This document shows positions 1-10,129 of a stretch of 64,000 nucleotides of DNA, piece by piece (position 1 is the stretch's first letter; every line of letters begins with the position of its first letter). A program made the position numbers and the translations under genes. The stretch comes from Chloroflexota bacterium. Its GTDB lineage: Bacteria > Chloroflexota > Anaerolineae > Promineifilales > Promineifilaceae. Under the pieces are notes generated by a model, which was given only the letters and a program-made list of their open reading frames with translations, had not been told where the DNA came from and did no database searches. Location: contig JAGNBF010000028.1 of assembly GCA_018004935.1 (NCBI GenBank), forward strand, positions 1 through 64,000, given 5' to 3'.

Positions 1-147
1 CGCCATGTGACACCCTTATCTGGGCTACAAGAGAAGCTTCTTGCTTTGTTAGAATTGCCTCCCGACATTTACACCAGACTTGTTACCGTATCAACAAACT
101 CGACCTAAAAATGACCGAACCATAAGTCAAAAGTTATTCTTAGACGG

Positions 148-2895
148 TTACTTGATAGGAAGTACGGCCTCTACAACGCCCATATTTGTAGTCATTTGGA
201 AACCCAGCCGCTGTGAAATGGCTTTCATGGCGGTATTTTCTGGCAGGACAAAGCCGACGATCCGGTCTACATGTTCATCTCTGCCTACCTGGATCAGCCG
301 GTTCAGTAACTCTTTACCCAGGCCATGCCCCTGGCATTCATCACTGATGAGTAGCGCAAACTCTGCCTCATTGCTGTGTAATTGCTTACTCAGACGGCCA
401 ACGCCCATGATGTACCGTTCACCCGTTATGGCATTTCTATGTTCGGCCACGAGGGCCATTTCACGGTCATAATCAATGAAACAGATGCGGGCCAGCCGTT
501 CGTGGGCTACGCGCATATCTAGTTTGAGACCACGGAAATAGCGCATGTAGACGCTCTCATCTGAGAGGGTGGCGTGGAATTTGACCATGAGCGGTTCGTC
601 ATCGGGGCGGATGGGGCGAATGATGACTGTTTCACCTCGTTTAGTTATCCATTGGCTGACATATTGGCTGGGATAGGGTCGCACTGCCGGTCGGGGTAAA
701 AGGGCAGGGTCGGTATCGGGGGCATGGAGTAAGATACGTCCATCCAGGGCTACCAGTCGTTCTGGGGAAGCCAGGAGGGGGTTGATGTCTATCTCTTTGA
801 TCCAGGGTTGTTCAACGACTAACTGGCTGAAACGCACCAGAATGGCTTCTAACTCGGCCATATTGACGGCCCCGCGGCCGCGGACACCCTTCAGCGCTTT
901 ATATATCTTTGTCCGTTCCATCATGCGCCGGGCCAGCGTGCTGTTCATTGGGGGCAGGCCCAGGGCACTGTCCTTGTACACTTCCACCAGTGACCCACCG
1001 GAGCCAAACAGTAGAACGGGGCCAAATTGGGGATCAATGCTACTGCCGATAATCACCTCATAACCATCTAGTTGGGCCATTGATTGGACTGTCACACCCT
1101 GGAAATCTTTGCGTCCCACCTTTTCTGTGACACTTTTCTTGATGGCCCGGAATGCCTGACGTACCGCTTTTTCGTCGGTCAGATTCAGTTTTACCCCGCC
1201 CACATCTACTTTGTGGGTGATGGTTTCGGAGTTGATCTTCAGGACAACTGGATAACCCATTTCGTTTGCCAGACGGATGGCGTCGTTTTCATTGCGGGCC
1301 AGGTGGGTGGGGATGGTGGGAATACCATAAGCGGCAAAGATTTGTTTGGATTCATATTCGGTGAGTAGCGTGCGGCCGCGTCGCCGCACCTGGGCCAAAA
1401 TTTTCTCTACGATCACCCGGGGTGGCTCTTTGCCTTCCATTTCCTCAATAAACTCTGGCGTTTCATATAAAAACTTCACCCGGCGACTATAGAGCCACAT
1501 GTAAGAGAAAATCCGTGTCGCTGTATCCGGGTAGGCGAAGGTGGGAATGTTGGCCGCATTCAAAATCGTTTCCCCGGCGGCAACCGATTGCCCTCCCATC
1601 CAGCTTGCCAGGACCGGTTTGCCTACCCCAGAAGTGGCTGGACGACCAAACCGGCTTTTGATTTCCTCGGCGGTTTGAGTGGGGTTGGTCATATCTTGAG
1701 GTGTCAAAATAATCAATGCGCCATCGCTGTTAGGGTCTTTGGCGATAATATCCAATGTGTCAGCATAACGTTGCGGACTGGCATCCCCCAGAATATCTAT
1801 GGGATTGTTGTGACTCCAGTGCGCGGGCAAAATCTTATTGAGGGCATCTATTGTTTCTGGTGCCAGTTCGGCCAACTCGCCCCGGTTGGTGATGAGGGCG
1901 TCGGTGGCCAGAACGGCTGGCCCCCCGGCATTGGAGATAATGGTGAGACGGGGGCCACGCGGCCGCGGTTGTTTGGCCAAAACTTCTGCCAGGTAAAACA
2001 GGTCGGAAATCTCGTTGACACGCAAGACACCACAACGCCGGAAAGCCGCTTCTAATACCTCATCACTCCCGGTAAGAGAGCCAGTATGAGACGCGGCCGC
2101 TCGGGCGGCATCAGCCGTGCGCCCTGGTTTAATAACAATAATTGGTTTGGTGAACACCACTTCCCGCGCCGCCGAAAGAAACGCCCGCGCATCGCCGATA
2201 GATTCCATGTAAATAACGATACTTTGGGTATTCGGATCATTACCCAGGTAATCAATGATGTCTCCCCAACCTACATCTAGCATCGAACCCACAGAAACAA
2301 AGGCACTGAACCCCACATTTTGCAACCAGCTCCAATCCAAAATAGCGGTTAACAACGCTCCACTTTGGCTGATAAATCCAACATTCCCTCGCCGGGCCAT
2401 ACCCCCGGCAAAGGTTGCATTCAGGCCACTCACAGGACTCATCACGCCCAGGCAGTTCGGCCCAATGACGCGCATCTGGGTTTTGCGGGCAATTTCTAAC
2501 ACCTGTCGTTCTAACTCTACCCCTTCGGGGCCGGTTTCTTTAAACCCGGCAGATATGATAATGGCCGCTGGTATACCCGCATCCGCACATTCTTGCATGA
2601 GGGCGGGTACACTGTGTGAAGGGGTAACAATTACAGCCAGGTCTACCGGTTCCGGAATTGCGGCTACGTTGGCATAGGCCCGAATCCCCAACACGCTCCC
2701 GTGTTTAGGGTTGACGGGATAAACGGTGCCCCCAAAAGGATTGCTGATCAAATTCCACAAAATGGTGCGGCCAACACTGCCCATTTTCGATGTGGCCCCA
2801 ATCACGGCAACGCTTTTGGGAGCAAAGAAGGCGTCTAGCGATTTGCGTTGAACGCCGAGAATATCGTGTGCTCTGGAAGAGACATCTTTGGTCAT
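148..2895 (-). CDS. ADP-forming acetate/acyl-CoA ligase fused to a C-terminal GNAT domain
   Basis: Predicted cytoplasmic enzyme that interconverts an acyl-CoA plus ADP and Pi with the free acid, CoA and ATP. Seen in order: CoA-binding Rossmann domain (about residues 22-150, VAVIGAT), succinyl-CoA-ligase-like domain with the phospho-histidine motif SHTG (His270), an ATP-grasp domain (about 500-720, beginning near [11 protein letters not shown]), and a GNAT acetyltransferase domain (about 740-905). Known of the family: the same layout occurs in Pat/PatZ protein lysine acetyltransferases, but those have lost the catalytic His. Here it is kept, so ligase activity is likely, with the GNAT part possibly acetylating proteins such as the Acs-like enzyme at 16-18 kb (inference). 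Start ATG has GAGGAG upstream. Four GCGGCCGC sites lie inside the gene. Full length for the fused family. Confidence 0.9.
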   Translation of the reverse strand: MTKDVSSRAHDILGVQRKSLDAFFAPKSVAVIGATSKMGSVGRTILWNLISNPFGGTVYPVNPKHGSVLGIRAYANVAAIPEPVDLAVIVTPSHSVPALMQECADAGIPAAIIISAGFKETGPEGVELERQVLEIARKTQMRVIGPNCLGVMSPVSGLNATFAGGMARRGNVGFISQSGALLTAILDWSWLQNVGFSAFVSVGSMLDVGWGDIIDYLGNDPNTQSIVIYMESIGDARAFLSAAREVVFTKPIIVIKPGRTADAARAAASHTGSLTGSDEVLEAAFRRCGVLRVNEISDLFYLAEVLAKQPRPRGPRLTIISNAGGPAVLATDALITNRGELAELAPETIDALNKILPAHWSHNNPIDILGDASPQRYADTLDIIAKDPNSDGALIILTPQDMTNPTQTAEEIKSRFGRPATSGVGKPVLASWMGGQSVAAGETILNAANIPTFAYPDTATRIFSYMWLYSRRVKFLYETPEFIEEMEGKEPPRVIVEKILAQVRRRGRTLLTEYESKQIFAAYGIPTIPTHLARNENDAIRLANEMGYPVVLKINSETITHKVDVGGVKLNLTDEKAVRQAFRAIKKSVTEKVGRKDFQGVTVQSMAQLDGYEVIIGSSIDPQFGPVLLFGSGGSLVEVYKDSALGLPPMNSTLARRMMERTKIYKALKGVRGRGAVNMAELEAILVRFSQLVVEQPWIKEIDINPLLASPERLVALDGRILLHAPDTDPALLPRPAVRPYPSQYVSQWITKRGETVIIRPIRPDDEPLMVKFHATLSDESVYMRYFRGLKLDMRVAHERLARICFIDYDREMALVAEHRNAITGERYIMGVGRLSKQLHSNEAEFALLISDECQGHGLGKELLNRLIQVGRDEHVDRIVGFVLPENTAMKAISQRLGFQMTTNMGVVEAVLPIK

Positions 2896-3774
2896 TATTT
2901 AGCTCCTCTAAAAAAGTACTAAGTATGGAGTTCCTCGGATTTTCCTTGCCTTCTTGGCGCTGAGTTGGCTTATGTTTGCGGCCGCGGCAAAACCGGAGTC
3001 GGAATGGCGCCTGGATGTTGATGGGTGACATCCTATTTACCAAGAAGGAAAGCCAGTTTAACTGGAAAGATACGGAAATGAAGGAACCATCGAAGGGTAA
3101 AGTGTAATGATAAACGTCACTACACAGTTACACAGTGCGTCATGAATAGGTTGGATTATATCCCGATGGGAGGCAAAATGGGTGAGGCTTTCCTCACAAT
3201 ACCCAATTTTCAATGGGCAATGATTGTACTGTTCGTGGTCAGTTATTGCGCTTTTCCGCTGTGGCCGATCTCCTGACCGCGCCACTTTCGATGAGCAGGT
3301 TATTTAATTTCCCGTCCTTAACATTTTGTAGGGCGATTTGGTAAAGGGTGTGTTTCCAATGAGTTGAATAATTAATTATTGAACAGTTGAATTGTTGAAT
3401 GGTTAATGAAGCGGTAGACGCCTTCCTGGTTAATCATTCAACAATTCACAAATTCACCGATTCACTATTTTCTTCCTCTCAACCGAAATGAAACACACCC
3501 TTTGGTAAATCATCCTCCAAATTTGTAAAGCTGACCTGAACCATGCCGAAAAATCAATGCGGGTTGTTTTTCGTGGGCGTTTGCCCACGAAAAACAACCT
3601 ATAATTGGACGCCAAACGCATACTCGAAAAATGGCGCAAGCCGTAGAACAGCCTGAAAGGCTGTTCACCCCCTCGAGAAAACGGCAAACGCCAGGAGCAA
3701 ACCAAATTGAGAATGGCTACAAAATGGGATAATTCGTTGACAGTGAACAGAGGGATTATTATAATGACGCCACG
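2896..3774. repeat. Gene-free stretch with several inverted-repeat remnants
   Basis: No credible gene is seen. One GCGGCCGC site sits at 2978-2985. About 3240-3325 holds a copy of a dispersed sequence (GCTGTGGCCGATCTCCTGAC then GATGAGCAGGTTATTTAATT) seen again near 37980. An inverted pair flanks a small element: GATTTGGTAAAGGGTGTGTTTC-like at 3335-3356 and its near reverse complement at 3490-3511. A strong hairpin whose arms contain TTTTTCGTGGGC and GCCCACGAAAAA lies at 3562-3599, followed by a copy of the AGCAATTCTCAATTT element family ending near 3720. Confidence 0.6.
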
Positions 3775-3789
3775 TTGCAAGATTCAACA

Positions 3790-4080
3790 ACGTTGAAGAA
3801 GCTAAGTAAGGTTTGTCACCTATCTAGAGAGTTCGCGGCTGGTGCAAGCGAACAGGTAAACAGCCTGAAATCCCCTTCGGAGTTGCCAGTAAAGAAAGAG
3901 GTGGTGTTGATAAAACCCCCTCAAAAAACTGGCCGGGTATGCCCGTTAGCGCAGTGAGAGGTGCAGGTAATCTCTTGTTTGGTTATTGGTCTAAACCAAT
4001 AACACTCAATGAACAACTTGCATAAATCCAGGTGGCACCACGAGCCCCCTTCGTCCTGGCCGATGAAGGGGGTTTTTTGT
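3790..4080 (+). promoter_or_regulatory. T-box riboswitch leader of serS with terminator
   Basis: The stretch upstream of serS has T-box features: a stem I-like segment with AGAGAGTTCGCGGCTGGTGCAAGCGAAC spanning 3826-3853, the central GAGAGGTGCAGGTAATCTC-type segment near 3956-3975, the antiterminator T-box AGGTGGCACCACGAG at about 4030-4044, and an intrinsic terminator (CCCCCTTC...GAAGGGGG then T-run) at about 4046-4076. In known T-boxes, uncharged cognate tRNA binds the specifier and the T-box bulge and blocks the terminator. Here it would sense uncharged tRNA-Ser. A possible TCC specifier near 3871 was picked out by eye and is uncertain. Confidence 0.88.
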
Positions 4081-4184
4081 TGGCCGGAAAGGGCGTTAAG
4101 TAATCGTCCAAAAATAACCTGAGTGGTTCGGTGAGGACACGGGCCACAGCGCGTAAGTCCTAACTCAAATAGACGAGGTAAACC

Positions 4185-5555
4185 ATGCTTGATCTCAATT
4201 TAATCCGCCAGAAACCCGAATGGGTTAAAGAACAAGTTGCCCGGCGCAATGACAATGCGCCTATTGATGAAATTCTGGACGCCGATAACCGCCGCCGTGA
4301 AATCATCCTTGAAGTTGAAGAACTACGCCGCCAGCGCAACGATGCATCCAAACAGATTGGTCGCTGGATGGGTAGCCTGAAAAAGCTGGAGGCTGAGGTA
4401 CAAAAAGCCGAAGCTGGACAGGCCACCGGCCGCCCTTTAGACGCTATCCAGGCAGAATTGGCCCAAATGCAAGCCAATGCCGAACAGGCCAAAAACGAAG
4501 CGGGTAGTATTGGCGACCAGATTGATAAATGGGATGAAATCTTACGTCAGGTGGAAACAACCCTGCGGCAAAAAATGTTGTGGGTTCCCAACATTCCCCA
4601 CCCCACCACCCCCACCGGCCCGGATGAAAGCCATAATATTCACCATGAGCCGGAAGGTGCACCCATTCCCCAGTTCGACTTTGCGCCCAAAGCTCATTGG
4701 GATTTAGGTCCACAGTTGGGCATGATTGATTTTGAACGCGGGGTGAAAATCAGCGGTAGCCGCTTTTATATCTTGCGTGGCTGGGGTTCCCGGTTGCAAC
4801 GTGCCCTGATCCAATTCATGCTGGATTTGCATGGGGATCAGCATGGTTATACAGAAATGTACCCGCCGTTTATTGTTCGGGCACAAAATTTTGAGGCCGC
4901 CGGGCAGTTGCCTAAGTTCTTTGACAACATTTATCGGGATGCCGAGGAAGATTTTATGTTGTTAGGGACGGCGGAAATTGCTTTAACCAATGTGCATCGG
5001 GATGAGATTTTGGATGAGGCGGAGTTGCCCCGACGTTATGTGGCTTATACCCCGTGTTTTCGGCGGGAAAAAATGAGTGCGGGAAAGGATGTGCGGGGTA
5101 TCAAGCGGGGTCATCAGTTTGATAAGGTGGAGATGTACCAGTTTGTCCACCCAGAGAAGAGCTATGAAACCCTGGAGCAGATGAAACAGCACGCTATTGA
5201 TATTTGTGAGGCGTTGGGGTTTCCCTACCGGGTTGTGGAACTGGCAACGGGGGATATTAGCTACGCGGCCGCGAAAACCTACGACATCGAAATATGGGCC
5301 GCCGGTTGTCAGGAGTGGCTCGAAGTTAGCTCCATCAGCAACTGTGAGGAGTTCCAGGCTCGCCGCGCCAATGTTAAATTCCGCCCGGCTGATGGGGGCA
5401 AAGTGCAATATGTCCATACCCTCAATGCCAGCGGCCTGGCTCTGCCACGAGTGATGATTGGCATCATAGAAAATAACCAGCAGGCCGATGGCAGTATTGT
5501 CGTGCCAGAACCGTTACGGCGTTATTTAGGTGGAATAGAGGTTATTAGAGGCTGA
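4185..5555 (+). CDS. serS: Seryl-tRNA synthetase
   Basis: Charges tRNA-Ser with serine in the cytoplasm. The 456-residue protein has the long N-terminal coiled-coil arm (about residues 1-110, typical tRNA-binding hairpin), the TAEIALTNVHRDE substrate loop, class II motif 2 (FRREKMSAGKDVRGIKRGHQF with the second half GHQFDKVEM) and motif 3 (IIENNQQADGSIVVPEPLRRY). The length is normal to slightly long. Start ATG at 4185 follows GACGAGGTAAACC, a usable Shine-Dalgarno. It lies directly behind a T-box leader and is followed by its own terminator, so it is probably monocistronic and induced on serine starvation. One GCGGCCGC site at 5265 encodes Ala-Ala-Ala. Confidence 0.97.
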   Translation: MLDLNLIRQKPEWVKEQVARRNDNAPIDEILDADNRRREIILEVEELRRQRNDASKQIGRWMGSLKKLEAEVQKAEAGQATGRPLDAIQAELAQMQANAEQAKNEAGSIGDQIDKWDEILRQVETTLRQKMLWVPNIPHPTTPTGPDESHNIHHEPEGAPIPQFDFAPKAHWDLGPQLGMIDFERGVKISGSRFYILRGWGSRLQRALIQFMLDLHGDQHGYTEMYPPFIVRAQNFEAAGQLPKFFDNIYRDAEEDFMLLGTAEIALTNVHRDEILDEAELPRRYVAYTPCFRREKMSAGKDVRGIKRGHQFDKVEMYQFVHPEKSYETLEQMKQHAIDICEALGFPYRVVELATGDISYAAAKTYDIEIWAAGCQEWLEVSSISNCEEFQARRANVKFRPADGGKVQYVHTLNASGLALPRVMIGIIENNQQADGSIVVPEPLRRYLGGIEVIRG

Positions 5556-5578
5556 AGCCCTAAAGCTTCCTGAATCTA

Positions 5579-5618
5579 CCCCCTGTAGCGGCAAAACCGC
5601 TTCAGGGGGCTTTCTTTT
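5579..5618 (+). terminator. Intrinsic terminator after serS
   Basis: A hairpin CCCCCTGtaGCGG-caaaa-CCGCttCAGGGGG is followed by CTTTCTTTT, placed 24 bases past the serS stop codon. It overlaps the 3' end of the convergent membrane-protein gene, so it may serve both directions. Confidence 0.8.
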
Positions 5619-6141
5619 CGGGGCTGTCTGGCTGTTTTGCCGGTTGGGTGATGGGTTTGCTTTCAGGGAGTTGAATGGTGACTGCCCGTGTCCGTACTTG
5701 CAAGAGGATTTCAAAAATAATGAGTACGGCCCCCACCAATAAAGCGATGGCAATGCCGAAGGTGCGGTTCATTTGTAACCAGACGCAGAAGGCCACCCAG
5801 GCCCCTACCCACATGCTTTGCCGGAGCACTAACAAGTAACGAGGAAATTTGGCCCGGCCGAAACGAAGGTTGAGGTAATAAACAATCGGCAGAGCTACCC
5901 CGGTGATAATAGCGGTAATGCCCGCTAAAAACGCCAGGATAATTTCGCCATTGCCCGCCTGTAAAATGAGGGCGGCCTCGGCCTGATCTTGGGGTGTTGC
6001 CCGTACCAGGTCCAGACGGCTGACATCAAACGGCCACCAGTTGTTGCTGATCTGGATCAGGGCCAGAAACCCTAGAATCGTAATCCCAATGCCCAGACCG
6101 ATGATGGGGAATATGCGTAAACGTTTGAGGTTTTGGAGCAT
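5602..6141 (-). CDS. Small integral membrane protein, unknown function
   Basis: Not recognised. About 179 residues with four likely membrane segments: FPIIGLGIGITILGFLALI (near the N terminus), EIILAFLAGITAIITGVALP, a third starting near MWVGAWVAFCVWL, and FGIAIALLVGAVLIIFEILL. The C-terminal tail is charged and proline-rich (QPAKQPDSPEKKAP) and probably cytoplasmic. I chose the ATG at 6141 over the one nine codons upstream because TATAAT ends only a few bases before it, which looks like a -10 box for a leaderless mRNA. The gene runs toward serS and ends inside its terminator. No partner gene suggests a role. Confidence 0.65.
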   Translation of the reverse strand: MLQNLKRLRIFPIIGLGIGITILGFLALIQISNNWWPFDVSRLDLVRATPQDQAEAALILQAGNGEIILAFLAGITAIITGVALPIVYYLNLRFGRAKFPRYLLVLRQSMWVGAWVAFCVWLQMNRTFGIAIALLVGAVLIIFEILLQVRTRAVTIQLPESKPITQPAKQPDSPEKKAP

Positions 6142-6327
6142 GGGGGGAATTATACCTGAATTGGGCATAATTTTGGTAGCCGTTCAGTTGTGTCAATAGG
6201 GCAATTGCATACTCGGAGTTTCCCACCTCATGTACGGGCTGGCCTTGTGCCTGTCCCGTGTGGGGCAACCACAAGGGTTGCCCGTACCCCACGAAATCCC
6301 GAAGACCCATTTATTTTTGGACGATTA
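6142..6327. repeat. Copy of the GTACGGGCTGGCCTTGTGCC dispersed repeat
   Basis: TGTACGGGCTGGCCTTGTGC (from about 6230) and TGGGGCAACCACAAGGGTTG with GTACCCCACGAAATCCCGAA run to about 6305. The same block with small changes lies at about 23222, 46775 and 63836, each time in a gap. Its two halves are inverted relatives, giving a hairpin. Confidence 0.6.
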
Positions 6328-8823
6328 CTAAATCAGGGCCAACTGCGCGGCCGCAACTACGGCTTCCTCGGTCGTGACCGGGGGGGCATTCTCCCACCGT
6401 TGGTTCATCTGTACCACACCGGTAATACGATTATTATTGCCCATTTTCAACACCTCACGCGGAGCTACTACCCGCTTCCCCACGAGTGTGTCCTTGATTT
6501 TGATTTTGCGGATGGATTCCGTAGCCGTTTTGAAGGTGATTTCCTGATTTTCCAGAACAACAGCAATCGCTACCACCTCTGAGGCACCCTTGCCCAGTTT
6601 GAAGTTCTGCACCCCCTGGCCATTACGCCCTTGGGCCGGGTACTCATTGATGGGTGTAGCCTTAGCCATTCCATTATCGCTGATGCTCCAGACAAAACTA
6701 TCGGGGCGGGCCAGTTCTACACCAATCACCCCATCGGTTTCATCCTGGAGTTTGATTCCGGCTACCCCTCCTGCGGGCAACCCCATCGAACGAACTTCGT
6801 CCTCTTTGAAACGAATGATTTGTCCGGCGGCTGTGCCTAATAAAAGTTCATTTTCGCCCGTGGTCAGGCGTGCCCAACCTAATGAGTCACCTTCTTCTAC
6901 CCGGATGACGGTGAAAGGAGTTGTTGTGATGCCGGGCAGGTCATCCAGACGGATGCGTTTGACCACACCTGCCAGGGTGGTCAGGAAGAGGAACCCTTCG
7001 GCGGCAGAGGGAAGGGTGATCGCGGCCGCGAGCAAATCTTTACGCCTTAAGCCGGTTAGCTCCGCATAATGTGTTCCTTGCCCCAACTCGGTGGCCTTGG
7101 GCAGTTGGTACACCGGCAGGCTGACTGATTGGCCATCTACCGTGAACAAATATAGTACATCCTGGGTACTGGCCTGGAGTAAGGCCAGCGGCATCTCTTC
7201 CGGTTTCAGCGGCAATTTTATCGGCTCCGGTGAGGTGGTGCGGGCAATCGTCCCTTTTTCCCCTACCATCACCCACACCTGCTCATCAGGCAACAGATCG
7301 GCCTGGGTAATGACCTGGCTGGCTTCTTTGTCTACGATTTGGGTGCGGCGCACATCGCTGTATTGCTTCTTGATGGCCAACAGATCTTCTTTGATGACGG
7401 TGCGCATTTCCGCCGGGGTTGCCAGAATGCGTTGCAAATATTTGATGAGTTTCTGTTTTTCTTCAAACTCATCCCGTAGTTTGCGCCGTTCCAAACCCGC
7501 CAGGCGGCGCAAAGGCATGTCTAGCACCGCTTTAGCCTGCACTTCACTCAATTTAAACTTCTTTTGCAGGTTGGTTTGGGCCGTTTCCGCTGTTTGGGAA
7601 CGACGAATGGTGTCAATGATTTCATCGAGATTATCCAGGGCGACGAGTAACCCTTCCAGAATGTGCGCCCGCTCTTGTGCTTTGGTCAGGTCATACTCTG
7701 AACGACGGCGCACGATCTCCTGGCGATGATCCAGATATACACGTAGCGCCTGTTTCAGATTTAGCACACGGGGTTCACCGTTGACGAGGGCCAACAAGTT
7801 AATGCTAAAGGTGGATTGTAGGGGGGTTAGTTGGAACAGTTGCGCCAGGATGTCTTCGCTCTTAGCGCCGCGAGCCGTTTCTAAGATGATGCGCATCCCA
7901 TTACGGTCTGATTCGTCGCGCAGATCGGTCAATCCCTCAATACGTCCGTCCCGGTGCAGATCAGCAATGCGCTCCATCATGTTGGCAATGTTGGTCTGGT
8001 AGGGTAGTTCGGTAATGACGATGCGTGTTTTGTTGCGCTCAATTTGTTCCAGGTGGACTTTGGCGCGGACGGTGATCGCCCCTTTGCCGGTGGCATAGGC
8101 GTTGGCTACGGCATCGGTTTCGCCAGTTTTGGTGTCACGGTAGCGGAAGATGAGACCGCCCGTGGGAAAGTCTGGCCCTTTGACGAATTGCAGAAGATCG
8201 GATACAGCGACATCGTCTAGTTTATCCCAGTTGTCTAACATAAACGCCAGGGCGTCTACTACCTCGCCCAGATTGTGGGGAGGGATGCTGGTTGCCATGC
8301 CTACAGCGATACCCGATGCGCCGTTGACGAGCAGGTTGGGGATGGTGGAGGGGAGAACGAGTGGCTCTTTAAGGGAGTCGTCGAAGTTGGGACCAAAGTT
8401 GACGGTATTTTTTTCGATGTCATCGAGCAGGGCGTGGCCCAGGTGAGACATACGGGCTTCGGTGTAGCGCATGGCCGCGGCCGCGTCACCGTCAATCGAG
8501 CCAAAGTTGCCCTGGCCTTCCACAAGCATATAACGTAGAGAAAAACTTTGTGCCATGCGCACCATGGCATCGTATACCGATTGGTCGCCGTGGGGGTGAT
8601 ACTTACCCAATACTTCCCCTACCACACGGGCTGATTTGCGGTAAGCCAGCGTGGGGCGTAACCCCATATCGTACATAGCATAGAGGATGCGTCGCTGGAC
8701 TGGTTTCAGGCCATCGCGGGCATCGGGCAAAGCCCGTGAGACGATGACACTCATAGCGTAGCTGAGATACGATTCGCGCATCTCGTGATCAATATCAATA
8801 GGGCGAATAAGTCCGACTTCCAT
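6328..8823 (-). CDS. gyrA: Type IIA DNA topoisomerase subunit A (GyrA/ParC family)
   Basis: Breakage-reunion subunit that cuts both DNA strands and passes a second duplex through the break. Start taken at ATG 8823 ([12 protein letters not shown]), which matches family N termini. The 18 residues upstream are unlikely. Seen: winged-helix domain with PHGD and the catalytic Tyr120 in AMRYTEARM, the tower and coiled-coil region, and six-bladed C-terminal propeller repeats (from about residue 500). The quinolone-pocket position equal to E. coli Ser83 is Gln81, while Asp87 is kept as Asp85. At the place where gyrases carry the GyrA box QRRGGKG, this protein reads [16 protein letters not shown], so gyrase-type supercoiling is doubtful and a topo IV-like role is possible. 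No subunit B gene is nearby. Confidence 0.9.
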   Translation of the reverse strand: MEVGLIRPIDIDHEMRESYLSYAMSVIVSRALPDARDGLKPVQRRILYAMYDMGLRPTLAYRKSARVVGEVLGKYHPHGDQSVYDAMVRMAQSFSLRYMLVEGQGNFGSIDGDAAAAMRYTEARMSHLGHALLDDIEKNTVNFGPNFDDSLKEPLVLPSTIPNLLVNGASGIAVGMATSIPPHNLGEVVDALAFMLDNWDKLDDVAVSDLLQFVKGPDFPTGGLIFRYRDTKTGETDAVANAYATGKGAITVRAKVHLEQIERNKTRIVITELPYQTNIANMMERIADLHRDGRIEGLTDLRDESDRNGMRIILETARGAKSEDILAQLFQLTPLQSTFSINLLALVNGEPRVLNLKQALRVYLDHRQEIVRRRSEYDLTKAQERAHILEGLLVALDNLDEIIDTIRRSQTAETAQTNLQKKFKLSEVQAKAVLDMPLRRLAGLERRKLRDEFEEKQKLIKYLQRILATPAEMRTVIKEDLLAIKKQYSDVRRTQIVDKEASQVITQADLLPDEQVWVMVGEKGTIARTTSPEPIKLPLKPEEMPLALLQASTQDVLYLFTVDGQSVSLPVYQLPKATELGQGTHYAELTGLRRKDLLAAAITLPSAAEGFLFLTTLAGVVKRIRLDDLPGITTTPFTVIRVEEGDSLGWARLTTGENELLLGTAAGQIIRFKEDEVRSMGLPAGGVAGIKLQDETDGVIGVELARPDSFVWSISDNGMAKATPINEYPAQGRNGQGVQNFKLGKGASEVVAIAVVLENQEITFKTATESIRKIKIKDTLVGKRVVAPREVLKMGNNNRITGVVQMNQRWENAPPVTTEEAVVAAAQLALI

Positions 8824-9451
8824 AGTTCGTATTCCGTATTCCGTAGGGCGTAAGTTAGCGCAATTACATCTCTGCAACCGGGGGTGTCATGCCATATCAC
8901 CCCAGCACCGTGTTACCTTTGCAGGGGAACGCGGCCGCAATTATAGAACATTTGTTTCATTTTCTCAACAGAACAACTCGTTGAGAGATAGGTCACTTTT
9001 GTAGATACACGGTAGTGCGGCTGGAGACCGGGCATCGTGATTCTCTGGTTATTCAACACATTTGACACACCGCCGCTTGTTAAACAGGGTTCTTCGGGCA
9101 TTCAGAGGTTGCCTGTAACGACTAAAGCTTTCGAGGGCTGAGCTTGCCGAAGCCCGGCTCCGCCTGTATAGAGAGTGCACAGCCTGGAAAGGCTGTGCTA
9201 CGCCCAGAGGTAAACCCGAAATTCGCCAAAGCCAAGGGGAAACGTAACGGTGCAGTTTTTCGTTTTCAGCAGAGAGCGCACGGCAGAGAGCGCACCGCCT
9301 GGAAAGGCTGTGCTATGCCCAGTTGACCGGCGGACGGATTAACGAAACGCTTACCGTTCAAATTGAGAATTGCTGTCAGTCCCTACAGATGGTGTTGATC
9401 CTCTGAAATCCTGAAGACCCAAACGCTATAGAATCCTGGCCGAGACCTTGC
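8824..9451. repeat. Gene-free stretch with dispersed palindromic repeats
   Basis: No gene supported. It contains one intergenic GCGGCCGC (8931-8938), a copy of the dispersed GAGGGCTGAGCTTGCCGAAG sequence near 9134-9160, twice-repeated GCCTGGAAAGGCTGTGCTA hairpins near 9180-9320, and a reverse copy of the AGCAATTCTCAATTT element end at 9357-9376. Confidence 0.5.
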
Positions 9452-9778
9452 TCACCCCTCATCGGGTGATTCCACCCAAATCTCATCCCCTTCTATCTTC
9501 ACGGCAAACGTGGGGATGGGGCGCACGGCGGGCAAAGCCAGCGCTTCACCCGTGCGAATGTCGAAGATGGCTCCATGACGTGGGCAATGGATTTCACAGC
9601 GACGAAAATCAAACGTACCATCGCCCAATGGTCCATCATCGTGGGTACACCGGTCGGCGATACAGTAAAACGTCCCCTCAGCATTTAGGATGACAACGGT
9701 TTCGTATTCAAAGTCATACCCCAATCGTTCACCTGGGGGGATGTCAGCAATGTGGGCTACTTTTACAAATTTAGACAT
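9452..9778 (-). CDS. Rieske-type [2Fe-2S] ferredoxin
   Basis: A 108-residue soluble electron carrier. The two cluster-binding motifs are C-T-H (about residues 43-45, ADRCTHDD) and C-P-R-H (about 64-67, EIHCPRHGAIFD), giving the 2-Cys/2-His ligand set of Rieske proteins. The length and the lack of a membrane anchor match the NirD/dioxygenase-ferredoxin type rather than the cytochrome bc type. There is no oxygenase, reductase or Fe-S assembly gene next to it, so the electron partner is unknown. No clear Shine-Dalgarno is visible upstream of the ATG at 9778. Confidence 0.9.
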   Translation of the reverse strand: MSKFVKVAHIADIPPGERLGYDFEYETVVILNAEGTFYCIADRCTHDDGPLGDGTFDFRRCEIHCPRHGAIFDIRTGEALALPAVRPIPTFAVKIEGDEIWVESPDEG

Positions 9779-10129
9779 AAGCTGGTGTGTTTGTGGACAT
9801 TTGGTGGGTGGTTATGGGTGTCTATACTTCCACGGTCATAAAGTGACATTTTGTTGGCGGTCATAGATTAGACAGGTTGGGGCTGAAGACCCATCCCCCT
9901 GGGTAGGGTTCTCGCCTACCCAGGGGCGGGGAACTTTTTCTCGTGTCATTTTTCGCGGGCGTCCGCCCGCGAAAAATGACACAAATGGGATTTCTCCTTC
10001 CCGCCGGGAATTGCCGGGGGGATGGGTTTTTCGTGGTAGTCATTCTATGCCTGTATTATTTCGGCAAAACTCAATGACCATCGGGCGGGATAACTGCACG
10101 CTTACTCCAGAGAGAAGGGGGAAAGCGGG
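9779..10129. repeat. Gene-free stretch with a GC-rich hairpin element
   Basis: The centre is a long perfect hairpin at about 9943-9982 (arms GTGTCATTTTTCGCGGGC and its complement, two-base loop), flanked by CCCCTGGGTAGG/CCTACCCAGGGG arms and GGGGATGGG. The same module recurs at about 40120-40215 and, with other arm sequences, near 18271, 22631, 38046 and 46989. No gene is seen. Confidence 0.6.

Noticed and set aside
80-472. Plus-strand reading frames within the 148-2895 gene and similar shadows in gyrA, rarA and others
   Set aside because: They lie opposite conserved coding regions, show no family motifs and lack ribosome sites.
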